Below are positions 34,412 to 46,829 of a DNA stretch of 64,000 nt, piece after piece (position 1 is the stretch's first letter; each line of letters begins with the position of its first letter). The notes beneath the pieces were generated by a model, which was given only the letters and a program-made list of their open reading frames with translations, was not told where the DNA came from and did not search any database. The DNA comes from Aralia elata (lineage: Eukaryota > Streptophyta > Magnoliopsida > Apiales > Araliaceae): NCBI GenBank assembly GCA_034770075.1, contig CM068385.1, positions 2,302,223 to 2,366,222 of the forward strand, written 5' to 3'. A program made the translations under genes and the position numbers.

Positions 34412-35413
34412 ATGGAGAATGAATCTCAGCTCAGCTCGGAAACCCTAGTCACATATGAATCCCCACACACCCTCTACGCCATGGCCATCTCTTCCGCACC
34501 TCACCACCGAATCGCCCTCGGCAGCTTTATTGAGGAATTCACCAACCGGGTAGACGTCGTTTCGTTCGATGATCAAACCCTAACCCTTAAACCCAATCCT
34601 AATCTCTCCTTCGAACACCCTTACCCTCCCACTAAACTCATGTTCCACCCCAATCTCGCCGCCTCCGGCAAGTCCTCCGACGTCCTCGCCTCCTCCGGCG
34701 ACTTCCTCCGTCTCTGGGAAGTCCGGGACACCTCGATTGAGCCCCTCGCTCTGCTCAACAACAGTAAAACCAACGAATTCTGCGCTCCTCTGACCTCTTT
34801 CGATTGGAGCGAGGTTGAGCCAAGGAGAATTGGAACTTCCAGCATTGACACCACTTGCACGATTTGGGATGTGGAGAGAGGCATTGTTGAAACACAGTTG
34901 ATTGCTCATGATAAGGAAGTTCATGACATTGCCTGGGGCGACGCTGGGGTTTTTGCCTCTGTTTCGGCCGATGGATCAGTCAGAATTTTTGATCTCCGTG
35001 ATAAGGAGCATTCCACCATTATTTACGAGAGTCCGCAGCCAGACACTCCTTTACTTAGGTTGGCTTGGAACAAGCAGGATTTAAGGTACATGGCAACCAT
35101 TTTGATGGACAGTAATAAAGTTGTAATCTTGGATATTCGATCACCAACAATGCCGGTGGCAGAGTTGGAGAGGCATAGGGGGAGTGTGAATGCCATTAGT
35201 TGGGCTCCGTTGAGTTGTAGACATATTTGTTCAGCAGGGGATGATTGGCAGGCGCTCATTTGGGAGTTACCCACGGTTGCTGGGCCTAATGGGATTGATC
35301 CCATATCTATGTATACTGCTGGCTCAGAAATTAACCAGCTTCAGTGGTCAGCCGCAAGGCCTGATTGGATTGCTATTGCATTCTCAAACAAGATGCAGCT
35401 GTTGAAAGTTTAA
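34412..35413 (+). CDS. TTG1: TTG1, WD40-repeat scaffold of MYB-bHLH-WD40 complexes
   Basis: 333-residue, single-exon protein, the standard TTG1/AN11 length. It is the WD40 partner of R2R3-MYB and bHLH factors that drive anthocyanin and proanthocyanidin synthesis, trichome and root-hair patterning and seed-coat mucilage. Signature stretches: LSFEHPYPPTKLMF, SSGDFLRLWE, SFDWSEVEP, TTCTIWDVE, QLIAHDKEVHDIAWG, SVSADGSVRIFDLRDKEH, LRYMATILMDSNKVV, DDWQALIWELPTVAGPNG and the QLQWSAARPDWIAIAF end. WD-like units lie at about 70-103, 122-153, 164-194, 210-242 and 250-285. The ATG fits: upstream is non-coding with telo-boxes. Residue 279 is Trp where I recall Thr or Ser in relatives (GDD-T/S-QALIW). 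Otherwise intact. Confidence 0.97.
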   Translation: MENESQLSSETLVTYESPHTLYAMAISSAPHHRIALGSFIEEFTNRVDVVSFDDQTLTLKPNPNLSFEHPYPPTKLMFHPNLAASGKSSDVLASSGDFLRLWEVRDTSIEPLALLNNSKTNEFCAPLTSFDWSEVEPRRIGTSSIDTTCTIWDVERGIVETQLIAHDKEVHDIAWGDAGVFASVSADGSVRIFDLRDKEHSTIIYESPQPDTPLLRLAWNKQDLRYMATILMDSNKVVILDIRSPTMPVAELERHRGSVNAISWAPLSCRHICSAGDDWQALIWELPTVAGPNGIDPISMYTAGSEINQLQWSAARPDWIAIAFSNKMQLLKV

Positions 35414-36768
35414 GTACGATGAACTCTTTCTTTCTCTCTTATAAGATTGTACGTGTACATTGTCAGTTGATTTATAAATTGAATATGCTCGTGCTTGTTT
35501 GTTGTTTTATCAAGCTTTAGCTGGAAAGATTTATACTGAATCTATAAATACTATATGCAGATATTTGTTCAGGAGAATTGCGTCTAAATGCAATGTAGGA
35601 TGTACTGTTAACTTTATCATTTGTTAGAGACTAAATATGTTGCTTCTCTGCAAGGGTGTGGTTAAGCTATAGTATATAAGATTGTTTTAATTTGCTGTGA
35701 GATATGAAGCAGATGTAAACTTTGAAGGGCAAAATAGAATTAATCCTTGCAAGCAAACACAAAATATTAATTACATGAAAAAGTAAAAAAAAAAAAAAAG
35801 TTGTGCGTCTGTGATGTGTTCTTACTTCTTATATTGTGCCCCATAGATATCTTTGGACATCAAATAGTTAAGTTTCTTTCTCTACACCTTTGTGGTTGAC
35901 TGGTAGTGCTGCCAGAGGCATTGACAAGCAGTAAACGAACTTTCGGAATTATAAATATATCTTACTTTATGCTTTATGTAATTAGACTTTTAACTTAGTT
36001 TTGTTTCTTTAATGTAATTGTTGTAATACGAGTCTTAGAATGTAGGTCGTTTAGTTTCGTTAAATTTAGTTACTAGTCCTACATGAATTAGAAATCTAGT
36101 ATACCTATGTAAGTGTTGAGCATTACATTGTATGAGTTTTGCACCTGTAGCTTGAGGGCATCACTAATTCCTTCTGACATACTTTGTGAGGGTGTCACAA
36201 AGCACATCTTGTTCTCTACCTTGTTTGTTCTACATCACTATCAGAGCTAAAAGTTTTGGACTTTGGACAGTCAAAATGTCAAATCTTGCCCACCAACTTC
36301 TGCTTTGATAAAAAATTTGCCATCCATTTGCTTTGCACGCTCAAAAGAACAAAAGCATCCACGCATGAAACACTCCCCTTAGCCATTCAATGTTCATCGT
36401 ACTCCCCACAGCAAACAGTGCTTCTGCTGTTTGTCAGCATCAAATTCTCAACTTCAAGAATCATCACTATTGTATTCATCAAGCTTTCACTTACCAGCAT
36501 CTGACATTAATAGTCCAGGTCAAATTTGAAATACCAAAAACATCAACCCTCTTCGTTTTCTGTTCTTTTTTTTAAATTTTTTTTTCTAAAAGTTCATCCG
36601 GTCTTTGTCCTCAAGCTTTTCCACACATTCAACATTAATTGTCTTGAATTCTTGATTTATTTAATTTTATTTTTGCGTAAGAGTGGAATAGGTTTGAACA
36701 ACAAACTCTTATATAATGTAATCCCAAGAAAGCATGTAAGTACACTGTTCGCAAAGTTTACACCTAGC
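35414..36768. other. TTG1 3' region and intergenic, no gene seen
   Basis: Begins with the TTG1 3' UTR. An A15 tract lies near 35788-35802. Open frames at 36256-36816 overlap one another and show no family resemblance, so I do not call them. Confidence 0.5.
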
Positions 36769-37547
36769 CAGGGGCGGAATTATGTTAAGGGCAGCATTGG
36801 CAGCTGCCTATGCTAGACCCAAAATTTAGTAGTAGTAGTTTTTTTTTTTTTTTAAAAAAAATTTTAACTTTAGGGGCTGAAATGTGTCAAAATAAATATG
36901 TAAGTGCAAAAAATATAAATTATGCTTTTATAAATTTGAATTTGTGCTCTCATGTATAGCATGTCTTGATCTAAGTAAATCTTTCTCACCATTTGATGAC
37001 AAGTAACAATTGATTCAATTTGTAAAATTTTACCCATTGAAATTTCAAGATGGGGATCTTTAGGGGCTTGATGAACTTGAGACTTATATTGTAGATGTGA
37101 AAAAGGAGTCTGAATTTTATAATGTAAAAGGTATCGGTAAACTTGCTCAAAAATTGGTTAGCAAGAATAAGGTTGATTCGTATTCTCGTGTTGAAATTGA
37201 CTTTATTTTTCCGGCCGCTACTGTCACGGTGAAGAGAATATTTTCAACTATGCATATTGTTAAATCCACTCTTCGACGCCAAACGAGAAATAAATGGTTG
37301 AATAATTGTTTAGTTTCTTACATAAAAAATGATGTATTTGAAACTATTGAATAATAAAGTTATCTTGAAACATCTTCAAGTTATGATATTTAGGATGATA
37401 GCAATGTAATTTGTAAACATTATTATGATTAGTTAATATTTAAAAGTTTTGTAATTTTTGAATTTATCACATTTGAGTCTTATTTATTTTATCAAAAATT
37501 TAATTAAAATCCTCCCTTGCTGAAGGTAAATCCTGGTTCCGCCCCTG
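36769..37547 (+). mobile_element. Deleted hAT element with transposase relic
   Basis: Terminal inverted repeats CAGGGGCGGAA (36769) and TTCCGCCCCTG (ending 37547). The flanks CACCTAGC (36761-36768) and TACCTAGG (37548-37555) are an 8-bp TSD with two mismatches. At 779 bp it is far shorter than an autonomous hAT and keeps only the transposase C-terminus. Confidence 0.85.
37064..37354 (+). pseudogene. hAT transposase C-terminal dimerisation domain, remnant
   Basis: A reading frame of about 96 codons ending at a stop. It matches the hAT C-terminal dimerisation region of zinc-finger MYM/TTF-type plant transposases: IDFIFPAATVTVKRIFSTM, then VKSTLRRQ, then WLNNCLVSYIKNDVF. The usual motif has P-V-A-T-A-T-V-E-R-x-F-S; here A-A-T-V-T-V-K-R-I-F-S, with the normally acidic residue before R changed to Lys. 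The catalytic part is absent and a stop lies immediately upstream (37061). Confidence 0.85.
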
Positions 37548-38162
37548 TACCTAGGCCAAAACCAAAAAGAAAAATGACAATCAACATGTGTTTGAGTACA
37601 GAAATATATACAATTGCTGGTCTACTTACCACCCGGCCAGAACACCCCACACTTTTCATGGGAGCTTTCTAAATCATTTTCTTCATATTAACCAGTTTTT
37701 GAAGCGGCATCTGAAGTGCAGTTCGTGTGAATGTTATCAGGATTGGGCTTACATTGCAATACAGTACAACTGGGGTTCCATAGAAATGCATTTAAACTTC
37801 TCCTCTTTTCCTAAGGGTTGGTTGAAAGTTGAAACTACAAGGAGAGCTTTGGTGAACCTCAAAGAATTTCCGGATTGGGCTTTTAAAAGAATCCAGTTTT
37901 AATTGCAAGGTTGTAATAAGTATTCTTATTTAAAACACTTACCATATTACATAAATGATAGAAAATAAGTAATATTAAGGAATTAATATTTTCACAAGTA
38001 CAAACGATACCTTTACAAGTTTCTTTCTCACATGACGGTGGACTCACTTTCTATTCATTTAAGGAGAATCTTATGGAACTATCATTTTACATGTGGAAAT
38101 ATTAATTCCTTATTATTATGTCTAGTTTTAATGCAACACAACAAATTCTATAAGGACTCACG
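37548..38162. other. Intergenic; one unassigned 104-codon open frame
   Basis: An open frame on + at 37588-37902 has Cys/Trp-rich content (CSSCECYQDW, NWGSIEMHLNF) but no domain I recognise. Whether it is expressed is unknown. It could be chance or a gene relic. Confidence 0.35.
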
Positions 38163-38431
38163 TACAGTTTGCACCTTTAAATTTGTAGGATTGCTGAGAT
38201 TTGTACCTCAATATTTGAAATGTATTTAAGTGCACCCCAAAGTTATTTTCGAGATTTTAGTTAGGCAAAAGTGAGGGTATATTTTGTTAGTGAAAAATAA
38301 CTTTGGAGTATATTTTGATCAATTTAAAATGCATTTTGTTTAGAAAATTATTTTTGAGATGCAATTAGATACGTTTTAAATATTAGCGTGCGAATCTCAA
38401 TGACCCTACAAATTTTAAGGTGCGAACTGTA
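38163..38431. mobile_element. Foldback MITE (TACAGTTTGCACC ends)
   Basis: TACAGTTTGCACCTTTAAA at the left and its inverse TTTTAAGGTGCGAACTGTA at the right. Long inner arms also match (TTTGTAGG, TGAGATT, AATATTT, AAATGTAT). About 269 bp; no coding content. Confidence 0.8.
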
Positions 38432-39395
38432 TTTTAATCTTCTATAAATTTTAATTTTTTTTAAATTTTACGTTTCAATCATATCTATCTGTCAATATCA
38501 ACACCGCATCGTGTGATCTCGGTTTAATTTTTTAGTGGAAGGCAAAAATCGTCTAATTCGATGCAATTTGACTAATTTAGATGCGTTTTTGGTTTAAATT
38601 CTCATATCTTACCGCTTTCTCTCAATTCGTATCATGTGAATTGCCAAAAATAACCCCAAGCTCCACAGCTTTGCCACCCTACCAGTCTCTCTCCAATGGT
38701 TCAGTCCACCATCTGCTTCTAGGTGCTGGGTAGGATTGTAATTGTCCGCTTTATTGGAAACAATAATCGAATTTTGCTAGAATCTCATCAGGAATTATTT
38801 TTTAAAATAATTAAAAGTTCATACAATAAGCTTTTGTATTATTTTTCATTTCATATTTCTTAAAATATATTTTTAATTGTGTAACCAAATACTATTTTAG
38901 CTTTATGTTCTTATGAAATTAAAGCACTTTTACTAAACAAACTCGGGTCTTAAGGTATGTTATCTTATCCCACTAGAACACCAAATAAGAACTTAATTGT
39001 TACTAGTATTATATGTAACTTAACATTCTAACTAATCCAAAATATAAAATTATTATTAATTTTTTAAAATTAATTTTAAAAAATTTCAAACTCAAATTGA
39101 TATAAATTTATTTTATTTTGATCAATTTAAATAATAAATATTATAAACTATTTAAAAGGTACTACTAATCATAGGGATTATTGTTTCACAATTTTAAATG
39201 AGTCATATCAATTATGAGATGAATAATATCTTATATTTATTTAAAAAATCAATAATAATTTTATAATTTAAAACGACCGAATACTACTTAATTTTGTCCT
39301 AAAATGAGTTTCATTTGATCTTTTCTCCATGCATATCAAGGTTGGTTAATCCTAACACACTTAAACATAACTTCTTCTTCTTTTTTTTATCAGTA
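38432..39395. other. Intergenic, no gene seen
   Basis: AT-rich unique-looking sequence. A more balanced stretch at about 38640-38750 shows no recognisable protein. Confidence 0.45.
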
Positions 39396-39767
39396 AGTCT
39401 AGGGGGACATGGAAAAAGGGACATGGAAATTGGACATTTCCAATTTCCATTGGTTTTTTTTTTATTTTTTTTTTGGGTTTAGTCTAAATATATTTATACT
39501 ATGGATTTAAAAAAAAAATTAGAAAAAAACATAAAAAATTAGGTCCAATTTGGATATATATCAAAAAAATGGTTGTATGGGCCCATACAACCATTTTTTT
39601 GATATATATCCAAATTGGACCTAATTTTTTATGTTTTTTTCTAATTTTTTTTTTTAAATCCATAGTATAAATATATTTGGACTAAACCCAAAAATAAAAA
39701 ATAAAAAAAAACCAAGGAAAATTGGAAATGTCCAATTTCCATGTCATTTTTCCATGTCCGCGTAGGA
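39396..39767. mobile_element. Near-perfect 372-bp foldback (hairpin) element
   Basis: Two arms of about 186 nt meet without a loop at TATGGG|CCCATA (between 39581 and 39582). The inner ~150 bp of each arm is essentially identical (GGTTGTATGGGCCCATACAA, TTTTTTGATATATATCC, AATTGGACC, AATCCATAGTATAAATAT). Outer parts carry two GACATGGAAA units with a few mismatches and small indels. No coding content. If transcribed it would form a long double-stranded RNA. Confidence 0.9.
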
Positions 39768-42700
39768 GGACTCTTTTTTTATAACCATGTTTCCCAATTT
39801 AAACATAAATTTGGTTATATATGATTATATGAAGTATGGGTGTGGTCACCAGCAACAGTCATCTCTCTACGGTCCCGTTAAAGCACTAATATTATTAATC
39901 AAAATGACATGACTCTAGAGTGGTCACCACAGCCAATTTGGCTATAATTCTGTAGTGTCCAGTCAATAATTCATAGTAATTAGTACTTCTATATGTTGTC
40001 TACTGATAAAAGTTTGATGACAATGGTATATAACAGGTAGCATTACCACCAGTTTCAGACTCACTATTCACAAAAGAACAATTGCATGCAGTCACCAGTA
40101 TAACAACAAACAAAAAACTGATCTCAAATAAATAAATATAATACATATATATATATATATATGTATATATATATGTACACTGCACAAGTTATTTGATTAG
40201 TGGTTGTATGCATGAAACATTCTGCCGGGAAAAGAAGCGACTCATTTCACACGTTTGTGGAAGACAATGGAATGAGTTGACCCAGAAATCCAGTTTCTGG
40301 CCTGCACAGCTCAATTAACTATATTTGATGCCATTAATTAAATAAGCACATTGTTTCCAAATCAGACAGCCTCAGCAATATTTTATGTCATCTACTTAAA
40401 TAAGATTATCCCATTGCTCATGCATATATTTCTTTATATATATATATATATATAACAAACATTGAAGGAGCTATTACACATGATCCGTTATATGTATAGA
40501 TATATCTCTAGCATAAAATTTAGTAACAGATTTCAAATCATTGTTTAGAGGCAGCAACATTACTTGATTAAGAAGGTATGTTTGCTTCCATATTAATTGG
40601 TTCAAGAGTCCGCACTAATCTCTAATCTCCTCTAGCTTAAGCCTTAAGTCGATAAACTCAGCTTGCTTAGGTTTTCTCATATCTATTTATATATAGCATG
40701 TGATAACAGCTCATTATCCATCTAATTAATTAAGTCTTAATTAACTTGTTCATAATCTAGCGGAAATATCCTCACTCCTATCAACCAGGGAAAGTATACT
40801 AGTATATAATCATGCATGATTTTCATACTGGCAATCTATTATCATATGCAACTACTACTTTCTTCTGCTGGCTGCCTTCATCTTTCCCTAACTAGTTAGG
40901 AAAGTTCTTTTTCTCCTGTTATTACACTACAAATTAACTAAACTAAACTAAACTAATGTAATTAAATTGAGTAATGCTAGCGACATAAATTATATACAAA
41001 AAGTGTGCACAAACAGTATAAAAAAGGAGAGAAAATAAAAAGTGAGACCTACGAACAGATGTTTTATACATTTTCATTGGTAAGCAATATATAAGTCCTA
41101 CTCTTTGTACATAATTTTTTGTATACAGTCTGTGCACATAATATTATTCAATTAAATTTCTCTAATTAAATAATTATTAAGAGTTGATGTTACGGTATAA
41201 CGTTTTCTCACATACATGAAACATATAAAGTTACACGATCCATGCCTTTAAATTAGTGAAAGAAATCACATATTTGAAGTTCACAAAGCAAATAGTTTCT
41301 CCTGCAACTAGTTTTCATTTAATATGCACAAGCACACAAGCATATATTACTGGGATTCATTCATTTTCTTCAGGAACATAAAACCTACATTTTATGCTCC
41401 ATTGAGACCATTCTGGCATCATTAAAAATCTTTCAGTAGGCATTAAGAGACAGGTATCATTAAGTTCAAAACTCAAAACCCATGAGCTTGTTTTGCTAAT
41501 TACTACAAGAAGAAGATAAAAAACAAACTATTCATAATTTCATATATACCACCTTAATAAAAATGCATGTGTTTCTAGATATTATTGGTTGTCAAATATA
41601 TGAAAAAAGGTGCAAAAGAAAGAAGGCTAGATCTTTAAAGAATGTAGCGTCTTAATCGATTAAAGACAGAGAGTGCTAGTATTGTATCAGAAAATATTCA
41701 AAACTAGGGAAACCATCTTAATCCTTCTGTTCCTCCCTCACATGTACCATATCTAGTAGCCTATAAAACCTACCATGCACCTTTAATCTTTACCATATCT
41801 CTATACCTAAACCTAGCTATATGTATATATGTGTATGTATATATCATAACTATTTTCCCTTATATATATGTCCACATATATGAATATATAACACTCTCAT
41901 GATCACATGCATATATTTGCAGAAGCATTAAACATAAGCAGCTCATCATCATCATCGCCACCTTCCATTCTTCTTTGGGTCACATCCATGCATGTCTATT
42001 TTATCCACTTTTTTGAAAAGAAAAAAAAAACTCATTTCTTGAGTTTATGAACACCAACTCAAATTACCAGATATACGTGTAATTAATTATTTGTTTTTGT
42101 TTATGAATAAATATCATATACATATACATAGCCATATATATATATATAGAGAGAGAGAGAGAAGAGGGGAGGGGAGGGGGGCTTTCTTCTAAAGGGGTGT
42201 ACTTTTTGGACTGGAAAACCAAGGTAACATTTGCCAGTGCATGAAAGGCTTGCAGATTTGGACCGCCAAAATCAAAATTTGTTTTTTCCCAAAAGAAAAA
42301 TGAATATTAAAAGAATAATATATCTAGTCCTAAACAAAACACGAAACCTAGCAATCTAGTCACATAAATATCCGGCAAGCAAACGGGTAAACTGGAAAAA
42401 GCAACTTCGAGTTCAAAACCAACTAAAAAGCAGACAGATTTAAAATCAAATCAACTCAAACCCCAAAATATTGAATGAAGAAACAATAAGCTCTTACTTG
42501 CTAATTACTTATTCTAAGCACATATCCATTTGTAGCATAAAACCTTCTCTTGGAAAAGCACAATAAAAGGGTCCACGATATATAGCATCACAAATATAGA
42601 GTCAAGTAATAATTAACCAAAGCAAAATCTTAATTGAAACCAACATCTCATTCTCATTCTCTTGCTAGCTAGCTAGCTAGTTCAATAGTTGCTACTACTA

Positions 42701-42841
42701 ACACTAGAACAAACATCATTAGAAAATTAACAACAACATCAATGTATTTAATTTACTACTCCAAAGACAAATGAAGATTTTGTTAGAAACAAAGAGAGAT
42801 GTGAATAGAGAAAGAAGATCTTAACTGTTGTATCTTTTTTC
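39768..42841. other. Intergenic region between TTG1 side and STY gene 3' end, no gene seen
   Basis: Many TA tracts, a GA-rich run at about 42148-42180 (GAGAGAGAGAGAGA, GGGGAGGGGAGGGG) and one MITE-like inverted repeat (40960-41161). The last few hundred bases probably include the 3' UTR of the minus-strand STY gene. Confidence 0.45.
40960..41161. mobile_element. Diverged foldback MITE
   Basis: AATTAAATTGAGTAATGCTAG...ATATACAAAAAGTGTGCACA is mirrored, with mismatches, by TGTACATAATTTTTTG...TGTGCACATAATATTATTC. About 200 bp; old. Confidence 0.5.
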
Positions 42842-44311
42842 TCAAGGTCTTGGTGGTGGGAAGAATTGAGTCCCCGCCATGAAAGCATTGACTGGAGTCG
42901 GATATATTGAAGGGTCAAGCCAAGTCACACCAGGAGGGTTGCTAGTGGTGGCCGTCGTGGTTCCGGTGGTGGCGGCAGTAATGAGATTAAGCGGCTGTTG
43001 AGCTCCACCGCCACCCGAGGAGCTTTCGCCGGCATAACGGGTTTCGGGGCCTTGATCATAAAGAAGTCCCTTGAAAACATGGCCTCCAATGTTGACAGCT
43101 GTCTGGTAAGCAAACTGCTCGTCAGCCTCGTCCATCGCGCTTACCTTTACGCAGCGAAACACCGCCGGAGAACTGACTTCAGCCGGAAAGTTACCCACTT
43201 CTAACCCTAGCCACCACACCCACCCAAAAAATAATTAGTCACAAAAATATCAAACAGCAAATTAATTTTCATAGAACATATATTATGTTAATTCGATCAC
43301 TAGTTATGAATCAGTAGACCTTTTTGTGTCATTTTTACTCGCAAACAGTCGGAGTAGTATGAAATGAAGAAAAAGCAAGTCCTTCAATTTATCACAAGCA
43401 AAATAATAAGGTCAAGTGCTGTAGAAAAGTTGTATCAGTAAGTAATAGATGAATTAATCTCTCTATCTTAATTTCTTTTCTTTCTTTTTTTGCCAATCAA
43501 ATCAAATCCATCATGTGGAATTTTCCAATAATTTGTTTGTATTGTAAAGAACAATATTACCTGACGTGTGGTTATGCGAACGGGTGCAAGCCAAAGGATT
43601 CTCTCTCATCCTTTTGGGATTCTCTCCTCCTCCTCCACCTCTCATCAGAGTCAACTGTTGTTGTGGTTGCGGTGGTTGTTGATCTTGGTGTAAAGAAGAA
43701 GATGACAGCTGCAATTGTTGCTGCCTCTCGCGTCTTTTCGCCGCAGGAACCCAAGTGCTCTTAACATGCGTTTGACACTGAAACCCTCTACTCTTGCAAC
43801 AAGTCCTACATCTCATGTGCACGCAATCTTTTTTCGCTTGATTCCCACAATCTTGACAATTCATGCTACTAGAATTATTATAATTATTTCCGATGTTATT
43901 ACTTCTCATCATCAGGCCAAACCCTCCTCCTCCTCCACCTCCTGATGATGTCGACGACGATCTATTATTAGTATTGTTATATAGATATAAAGACTGATCA
44001 TCAGTATTACTAGTACAGACAATGTTGTTGTGGTGGTTGTGATTGTGGTGGTTGTCGCCTGTTCTTCTATTAGAAGAAGAAGGGCCTGATGAATAATTAC
44101 CCACTAATGAAAGATCCACATGATCTTGAAGTTGTAGCTTTTGCTGTTGATGTAACTGGTAATATTGTTGCCATAGCTCAAAACCCTTGTTGTAGATCTC
44201 TTCGTTTTTGAACAAAAACAAGCTGCTGTTGTTTGTGGTACTGATAATTTCTTGATCTTCAGCTTGTTCTTGCTCCTGCTCTTTTCCACCTAGTGTGAAG
44301 AACCCTGACAT
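42842..44311 (-). CDS. SHI/STY (SRS) family RING-like zinc-finger transcription regulator
   Basis: 371 residues in two exons on minus: 44311-43561 and 43206-42842. The G|GG codon is split by a 354-bp GT-AG intron, the intron position usual in this plant-only family. SRS proteins act in the nucleus to activate auxin-synthesis genes and shape gynoecium, stamen, leaf and lateral-root development. Zinc-finger C3HC3H at about 152-182 (CQDCGNQAKKDC, HMRCRTCCKSRGFQCQTH), then STWVPAAKRRER with basic residues (possible nuclear signal). The family IGGH domain (VFRCVKV ... VNIGGHVFKGLLYDQGPE) is at about 267-305. Low-complexity Gln, Asn/His, Ser and Gly tracts lie between. I chose the Met at 44311 (MSGFFTLGG, the family N-terminus) over an in-frame Met 42 bp upstream. 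The subfamily member (STY1, SHI, LRP1) is not resolved. Confidence 0.95.
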
Positions 44312-44688
44312 TTTTTGCTCCTCAATTTTGACAGAAAATCCATAACAAAACAAATTAAAAACTGTTTTTGAGAAATGGGTATATATATATGTTAGATCTG
44401 TGGATTAAATTTCTGGGTTTGGAGTAAGAATGTGAAACAAAAAAGTATTTCAAGTTTTTGGGGTTTGTTATTGTTTGTTTTTGCAGCTTTTTGAGTAATT
44501 AACAAACAAAATATTATTAGGGCAGGGAATTTAATTGAATTGAATTGAAGAGAAGATTATATCTTCTTCTTAATTGACTTTTTCACCACGGCTTCGCTTG
44601 AATTCTCTGATGCATTAAAGTCCTTCCCCTGCTACGCCGCCATTGATACTGCTGCTGCTGCTACACCTGCACCCTCAATTTAATTAAT

Positions 44689-44735
44689 TCTCTCTCCTCT
44701 TTCTCTCCCTCTCCCTCTCCCTCTCCAAAACAGAA
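44689..44735 (-). promoter_or_regulatory. CT/GA-rich tract upstream of the STY-family gene
   Basis: Repeated CTCTCTCC / CCCTCTCC units on +, i.e. GA-rich on the gene's strand, about 380-425 bp before the ATG. GA repeats near start sites are bound by BPC-type factors in plants; use here is inferred. Confidence 0.35.
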
Positions 44736-44739
44736 AATC

Positions 44740-46768
44740 TGTGTAATCCTTCTCTCTCTTCACACTCATTCACCACTTCTTTCTACAGTTCTCTTGCAGT
44801 TGTAATAAAATCTCATTCGAGAAAGATCGAATCTCAGCCGTTGCATGTCAATCAGACGGTCACTTCGCCTGCCACGTGGCAATGCACCAGCTGTTGCTTA
44901 TTCGTCCTTGCACCGGAAAACACGCTCTGCTTTTTTTTTTCATTCTGACTATTCATTTTAATAAACAAATTAATTAAAAGGTGTTTTTATTTTATTAATT
45001 TAAATCAACCCAACAAAATCTATCAACATTTCAATTCAATTCTATTTTACGTATGCATTTCATCTTACTTGGTACGAATTTGAATAAGAAAAATTTAGCA
45101 AAAATTTATTTTTTTAATTTTCTATAACACTTGTTAAATCTAACTATTTATTGAGTTATAAACTCGAACATGTACCTCCATTTTAAAAAATAAATACATT
45201 TTCATTCCCATGCAATTCTGCAGTTCTTTTTCTATCCATCCTATAATCCAACAATTTTATTAAGAAGTTGTATTATAATTAAGTAAGTAAATGAATTTTT
45301 CTCGAGTGTATAAATTATTGAACAATATCTTTGTCTGGCCTCGTATTTTTTTTTATTTTTTTTTATTTTTTTTTAGGGAAACTCCTCGAATTCCACTCTA
45401 ATTCTTTGTGTAATCATTTTCACTTTTGACTTGTAGTATTTATACTACATGGCATGGCATGGCCTGGCCTGGCCTGGCCATGGGGGGTGGTTTAGTTTTC
45501 AAGATTCAAGAATAATTATAGGATCAATGAATGAAGAATTATATATGTACAGTACAGTTGTTTCTGTTTAAAGGTCAACACCTTTTGACAGCAACAGAAC
45601 TGATGTAACAACATCACTTCCTTACTAGACTAGACTTGAGCCATTTAACCCATTAATCATCTACTAATTATTTTGTATAGGGCTAATATACCACTAATTG
45701 TGTAATTAATTAAAATGGAATTTATAATTTTATGCAATAAGTGATATTTCTAAGACAATATATGATTATTGATACACAGTAGACACAATATAAGCTCATA
45801 TTTTATAAACCAAATGTGACAAGATCATTAAAAAAAAAACTCATAATTTATATTCAATTCACCGTATTAAACATATATTGTCCATAAAATATCGCTTATG
45901 AAAAAAATATTGTGCAAAAAATATCACTATAAAAATGAAATATGAAAGAAGTGAAATTTTATAATTTGGATGCAAAACTATTGAGGTGAAGTTTTATCAA
46001 TTTTTGAAAGTTATAACTTCATATCATCCATCGTGGCTGCCATTTTAGCGGTTCGATCAGATGTAAATGAGTTAAGTCAAGTTAAAATTTCTTTTAATCA
46101 TTCTAATATTTGAGGTCCATTTGAATATTTTGAAGTTAACTTATGAAATTTTATATTCCAAAACGAGTAGTAATTAATTAAATTTTAAAAATAACAAATA
46201 GTAGTACTTTTGAATTTATTTTTGCAATAGATTTTAAAAAGTCTAAATCTGACTCTAAATTTAAAGTCGAGGATGTATTATTAATTAAATTTGAGGAAGT
46301 AATATTAATTGAAATTAATATAAGTCAAACTTTGAAGGAGTGGGAGTATATGTTAGGAATACTGTATTACCCTTCATCCTTTTTTACTTGTCCATTTAAA
46401 GATTTTAAGAAATAACTAATGACGTAATTTCATATATTATTCCTAAATTCTCCTTCATCTTTTCAATAAATTTTATAAAGATAATATTTAGATATTATAC
46501 TAAATTTAATCAATTAAATAAAATGTAGATTATTTTTATTAATCTACATGCTTTTACGCAAAACCTCAAATAAAAAGGATCTAAGAGAGTAATTAATGTT
46601 TATGTTCACGGGCGCTCGATCACAAGCAATTCGTTGAAAAAGAAACCCCACAGGCCACATTGGATTATTGTCCCTTTCATTTTCACCGCTTCAACTCAAC
46701 TGCAAATTTTAAATAAATAAATTTGACTAATGACTATACCAAGAAGTCTGATTTGAAGAAAATGAAAC

Positions 46769-46829
<61 letters not shown>

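Noticed and set aside
34580..35304. Minus-strand open frames opposite TTG1
   Set aside because: Antisense shadows of the TTG1 coding sequence with no family resemblance.
37588..37902. 104-codon open frame downstream of the hAT element as a new gene
   Set aside because: No recognised domain, no clear promoter or splice evidence; noted only inside an intergenic entry.
43513..44289. Several open frames overlapping the STY-family gene on both strands
   Set aside because: They arise from the Gln/Asn/Gly repeat coding and the zinc-finger exon read in other frames.
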